Source: Candidatus Bathyarchaeota archaeon (GTDB lineage Archaea > Thermoproteota > Bathyarchaeia > Bathyarchaeales > Bathycorpusculaceae). From it: DNA of 64,000 bases. Of the stretch, positions 61,134 through 64,000 are shown in pieces; position 1 is the first letter of the stretch, and every line of letters begins with the position of its first letter. The notes below the pieces were generated by a model, which had not been told where the DNA came from, ran no database searches, and was given only the letters and a program-made list of their open reading frames with translations. The stretch spans positions 119,042 through 183,041 of the forward strand of contig PLTA01000061.1 of the NCBI GenBank assembly GCA_003164295.1. Direction: 5' to 3'. A program made the translations under genes and the position numbers.

Positions 61134-61293
61134 TGAAAAATTGATTTTATCCATGAAACCGGCGTCTTTAGAATACTCTTTGAGATGGTCATGGCTACTG
61201 GTTAAGACTGGCATGTTTGAGTGAACAGTAAAGAATAAGTCAAAACACACCAAATTAACTTAACACAGCCAGGTTTTGCTGGGAGGTGCTGTT

Positions 61294-61605
61294 TTGTTTA
61301 CTAGTTACCGAGGATTGCCCAAAGAAGCTAAGTACCTGATTATTTCAGCTGTACTGCCCTTTGCCGCCTACGGTATGCTCTATACAGACCTCTCTTTTTT
61401 CCTCACCTCAGTACAAGTTATCTCTATTCCCTTGATGGGCTTAATCGTTACAGTTATTGGTGTCTCAACTTTTGCAGCCAGCATTCCCTTAGGTGTTGCA
61501 GCAGACAAGTACGGCAGAAAAAGACTCTACATAGTAGACAACATATTGGCAAGCCTATGCATTATTTCGATAGCCCTTTTCTGGTACTTCTTCCGAAAAA
61601 TATAG
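61294..61605 (+). pseudogene. Truncated MFS transporter (N-terminal fragment)
   Basis: About 103 codons from TTG 61294, after GGGAGGTG. It covers only the first helices: YLIISAVLPFAAYGMLYTDLSFFLTS, then the next helix and motif A (GVAADKYGRKRLY), one more helix and a stop. The remaining ten or so helices are missing and the downstream DNA does not continue the protein. Likely a broken gene; the short product is probably not functional. Confidence 0.7.
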
Positions 61606-61743
61606 CCCACAAATGGTAGCGTTAAACAACTAAACCCAACCTTTCTTTTCCAATTACCTGAAGCTTCAACAAATAACCTTTGAAACCCCTGTATGTTTTT
61701 ATTTCATGCCTCATTTAGGGGTCACCCATAGGGATGAGTCAGC

Positions 61744-62124
61744 ATGAAAAGTATTGCGCTTGTAGCCCACGATAACAAAAAAAAGGACATAGTTGAGTGG
61801 TGTGATTTCAACAAAGGAACATTATCTGGTTATACCCTCTTTGCAACAGGAACCACTGGTCAAAACATAATTGAAAAAACAGGGCTGCAGATAAACCTGC
61901 TAAAAAGCGGGCCTTACGGTGGCGATATGGAACTTGGTGCTTTAATTGCTAATAAGAAATTGCATATTCTGATATTTTTTTGGGATCCTTTAGAATCTCA
62001 ACCCCATGATGTCGACGTTAAAGCCGTTTTAAGAATGGCTGTACTCTACAATATTCCAACTGCCTGCAACAGAGCAACAGCTGACATGATAATCTCGAGT
62101 CCCCTGTTCAGTGCCCAGTTATGA
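61744..62124 (+). CDS. mgsA: Methylglyoxal synthase
   Basis: Converts dihydroxyacetone phosphate to methylglyoxal and phosphate. 126 aa. Motifs: LVAHDNKKKDIV (catalytic Asp/His area), LFATGTTGQNI (phosphate site), LKSGPYGGDMELGA, LIFFWDPLESQPHDVDVKAVLRMA and NIPTACNRATADMIISSPL. All conserved positions are present. Mainly a bacterial enzyme; few archaea have it, so transfer is likely. No partner for methylglyoxal removal is near. Confidence 0.92.
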   Translation: MKSIALVAHDNKKKDIVEWCDFNKGTLSGYTLFATGTTGQNIIEKTGLQINLLKSGPYGGDMELGALIANKKLHILIFFWDPLESQPHDVDVKAVLRMAVLYNIPTACNRATADMIISSPLFSAQL

Positions 62125-62211
62125 CGCGGGGTTATCTAAAACAACTGACCTTCTAAGGGCGGCTGGGCTGGTTTCGTCTTTTTTTGAAACGAACCCTTAA
62201 GAGTGCTCATG

Positions 62212-62240
62212 CATATATAGTAAGTTACCAAATTTGGTAA
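62212..62240 (+). promoter_or_regulatory. Promoter with palindromic operator
   Basis: CATATATAG (62212-62220) looks like a TATA box; TTACCAAATTTGGTAA, a perfect 16-bp palindrome, follows at 62225-62240, overlapping the expected transcription start. A repressor bound there would block transcription of the small gene downstream. Confidence 0.5.
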
Positions 62241-62293
62241 ATCACCTGTCCATATATTTTTTGGTTAGGTTTGAGGCGACTAAATTTGGATGG

Positions 62294-62554
62294 GTGAACA
62301 AAAAATTGGAAATGTTTGAGGCTATGGTATTTAAAAGAAAAATTGGTACAAGCTGTTGCGTGGATGTCAAAATGCTTGATACCATTAAAGATGGAATAGT
62401 CTTGAGTATTGAACAAAATTTAGTTAACAGTAACAACCTTATTTTCATAAAAGATTTTGTTAACGAGCATAAACTAAGTTTGCTTCTTGACAGTGAGCGC
62501 TACTACATTTCTACAAATGCTATAGCTCCCTATATGGCGTCTTTATGGGGTTAA
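62294..62554 (+). CDS. Hypothetical protein downstream of the palindrome
   Basis: 86 aa from GTG 62294 (ATG at 62312 and 62324 are other options). Sequence such as VFKRKIGTSCCVDVKMLDTIKDGIVLSIEQNLVNSNNLIFIKDFVNEHKLSLLL contains a Cys pair and mixed strands and helices. No family recognised. The palindrome-bearing promoter just upstream suggests a regulated gene. Confidence 0.5.
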   Translation: MNKKLEMFEAMVFKRKIGTSCCVDVKMLDTIKDGIVLSIEQNLVNSNNLIFIKDFVNEHKLSLLLDSERYYISTNAIAPYMASLWG

Positions 62555-62652
62555 CAAAAAACTCTCGAACCTACATTTTGAATCTCCAAAACAAAAAACC
62601 GAGGCAAAGCCCTATATGTTAGATACCATGTTTTCAACTAGCAGCGATCAAT

Positions 62653-62853
62653 ATGAACCGTGAAGGTTATAAGACAAAAAGGAAAGGGCAGCCCAAAAAA
62701 AACAACTCAGCGGGTCGAGCAAAAAGACGTGCAAGCGTTGAACATTGGACACCTACAGCTACTCCAAAACTGCTTCAAGTCTACGCCACTCAAACTGAAT
62801 GGGCAACCAAGTTAATGCCCAAAGTGAAAGAGACCGTAGAAACGCCAAAATAA
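62653..62853 (+). CDS. Small basic hypothetical protein (66 aa)
   Basis: ATG start. The first half is strongly basic and low in hydrophobic residues (GYKTKRKGQPKKNNSAGRAKRRASVEHW); the second half has Thr/Pro and a short helix (PKLLQVYATQTEWATKLMPKV). Could be a nucleic-acid-binding small protein. Not recognised. Alone between a hypothetical gene and the HxlR regulator. Confidence 0.45.
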   Translation: MNREGYKTKRKGQPKKNNSAGRAKRRASVEHWTPTATPKLLQVYATQTEWATKLMPKVKETVETPK

Positions 62854-63103
62854 ACTGCGAATTTGATCAATTTATTTCTAAAACTAGAAAAGTTTTTAGA
62901 AAAATAAACACAGTTTTTATTTAGATTATTTTGTGCACAGCTTACTGAGCCAAGTAAATTTGGCTGAGCTGCAATAACTAAATTCATGTTTTCTTTTTCC
63001 TGCGTGTTTTTTACACCTCTTTAACAACGCATATTTACGAAAGTAACTTTACATGGGAAAGCATATAAGACTAAGGTGACGCCAAAGAAAGTAGGTTACT
63101 CCA

Positions 63104-63442
63104 ATGAAAGCCGCGGAAAAGTATTCTACCAATGAAAAATGTCCGTATGAGGAAGCAATAAGACTGGTGGGTAATAAATGGAGCCTGCGAATAGTAAAAG
63201 AGCTGCATTTAAGCAAAAAGCCTCTGAGATTTAATGCCTTCATGCGAGCCCTCAAACCCATCAGTTCAAAGACTTTGTCTTCAAAACTTAAAGAACTCAT
63301 GGCCTGCGGCGTAATAAGCAAAGATGTCTTCGCAGAAACGCCAGTTTTGATTCAATATTCGTTAACAGAGAAAGGAAAAGAATTAACCCCGATTCTTGAT
63401 GGAATGGCACAGTGGACCACTAAATGGCGCAAAAACCAGTAA
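63104..63442 (+). CDS. HxlR family transcriptional regulator
   Basis: 112-aa winged-helix regulator of the HxlR/MarR-like family. Conserved Cys13 in EKCPYEEAIRLVGNKWSLRIVKEL, then RFNAFMRALKPISSKTLSSKLKELMACGVISK (recognition helix) and the wing with TEKGKELTPILDGMAQW. Members sense thiol-reactive compounds such as aldehydes or quinones. GCATATAAGA at 63061-63070 is a fitting TATA box. A link to the methylglyoxal synthase 1 kb upstream is possible but unproven. Confidence 0.9.
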   Translation: MKAAEKYSTNEKCPYEEAIRLVGNKWSLRIVKELHLSKKPLRFNAFMRALKPISSKTLSSKLKELMACGVISKDVFAETPVLIQYSLTEKGKELTPILDGMAQWTTKWRKNQ

Positions 63443-63578
63443 ACTAACCTCATCGGCTGACCTAATTTGAACTGGCCTCTGCAGAGTCAAGGCCAACAGA
63501 TACTCAAGCGCAAAACAGGACTTCTAGAGTAATCTTTTATAATATCTTTATTCGTTTCTGGATTATAAGTGAAGATAA

Positions 63579-63812
63579 ATGGCCACCTCAGTTGAAAAAA
63601 GAGTACAAGAAGCTCTTGACGAAATAAGACCCCAAATTCAAGCAGACGGCGGCGACGTAGAACTTGTAGCGGTTGAAAAACAAACAGTGAAGGTCCGCTT
63701 AACAGGACACTGCGCAGGCTGCCCCATGTCAGCTATGACGCTTAAAAACGGGATCGAAGCTCTAATCAAAGAAAAAATCCCAGAAATAAAAAAAGTCGAA
63801 GCAGTAAAATAG
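63579..63812 (+). CDS. NifU C-terminal domain (Nfu) iron-sulfur scaffold
   Basis: 77 aa, a single Nfu domain: RPQIQADGGDVELVAVE and GHCAGCPMSAMTLKNGIEALIKEKIPEI with Cys45 and Cys48 for a 4Fe-4S cluster between two subunits. Carrier or scaffold for cluster delivery, useful for the many iron-sulfur proteins in this window. CTTTTATAATATC at about 63534-63546 is a likely promoter, 35 bases before the ATG. Confidence 0.93.
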   Translation: MATSVEKRVQEALDEIRPQIQADGGDVELVAVEKQTVKVRLTGHCAGCPMSAMTLKNGIEALIKEKIPEIKKVEAVK

Positions 63813-64000
63813 TCTGCACCCAACAATTTTATCCTAAACACACTTTTTTATTGTCTTAAAATTTTATCGGCATTTTGTTCTTTTTACATATTTTATAACG
63901 CGGTATCCCGACAAGTTTCACGGATTTGAACTGGATTCGCAAAAGTTTTAGAAAGAAAACGGCAGTCTAATAAGCACAATGAATTAATCAGTGGTTTAAG

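Noticed and set aside
1..64000. CRISPR arrays, transposases, rRNA genes, inteins
   Set aside because: No regular spaced repeats, no recognisable transposase or rRNA segment, and polB, topA and xpd read without inserted domains.

Overview
The window looks like a chromosomal piece of an archaeon, most likely of the TACK group and plausibly Bathyarchaeia-like (inference from gene content and moderate, AT-leaning composition; no 16S is present). Clearly archaeal parts are a thermosome subunit, the proteasome alpha / SBDS / exosome (Rrp4-Rrp41-Rrp42) / L37Ae run, the S13-S4-S11-Rpo3-L18e-L13-S9-Rpo10 run, a family B DNA polymerase, RadB, XPD, CDP-archaeol synthase, AglB, Pcc1 and the archaeal split glutamate synthase. 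A few genes look bacterial in type (methylglyoxal synthase, a Lon-related protease with long insertions, DHA2-type MFS, HxlR), suggesting transfer.

Layout. 1-7.9 kb: end of a thermosome gene, archaeal thymidylate synthase, an ETHE1-like metallo-beta-lactamase with two rhodanese domains beside a lone PAS protein, a DUF2096 protein and tandem moeA genes. 7.9-10.5 kb: a minus-strand trio (polysaccharide deacetylase, ATP-grasp enzyme with a frameshift, HAD phosphatase). 10.6-14.3 kb: agmatinase, a VapBC pair with two palindromic operators, a DUF488 protein and an NSUN-type RNA m5C methyltransferase. 14.3-15.4 kb holds only remnants (a frameshifted KGG-like small gene, a C2H2 finger peptide). 15.4-30.3 kb is an information-processing and N-glycosylation block: PolB, dolichol-phosphate GlcNAc-1-P transferase-like protein, AglB, topoisomerase I, CarS, RadB, an RNase H-fold protein of unknown function, Clp1-type polynucleotide kinase, XPD helicase and endonuclease III. 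30.5-39.2 kb carries the proteasome/exosome and ribosomal/RNA polymerase operons. 39.3-41.1 kb: second VapBC pair and an AbrB-PhoU protein. 41.2-46.6 kb: five-gene glutamate synthase operon. 46.6-47.5 kb: tRNA-Glu(CUC) with an intron in the D-loop, a Vsr-like nuclease and an unexplained GC-rich repeat region. 47.5-57.4 kb: Lon-like protease, glutamine amidotransferase plus diphthine-ammonia ligase, SerA, an iron-sulfur aldo/keto reductase, GlyA and a decayed membrane-protein gene. 57.4-64 kb: MscS, small Cys-rich protein, MFS, OB-fold protein, MFS fragment, methylglyoxal synthase, small orphans, HxlR and NifU-C.

The most unusual signals are: (i) a 31-nt intron between positions 21 and 22 of tRNA-Glu, with a matching bulge-helix-bulge; (ii) rps11, one vapC and one vapB having no ATG/GTG/TTG start, each with an in-frame CTG where the start should be, two of them in a CTGA overlap with the upstream stop; (iii) an amidotransferase overlapping dph6, which could supply its ammonia; (iv) an unassigned RNase H-fold protein next to radB; (v) frameshifts in homopolymer runs in the ATP-grasp and SemiSWEET genes, which may be real or assembly errors; (vi) several small genes and one pseudogene that start-codon-based ORF calling misses. 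No CRISPR array, transposase or rRNA was found.
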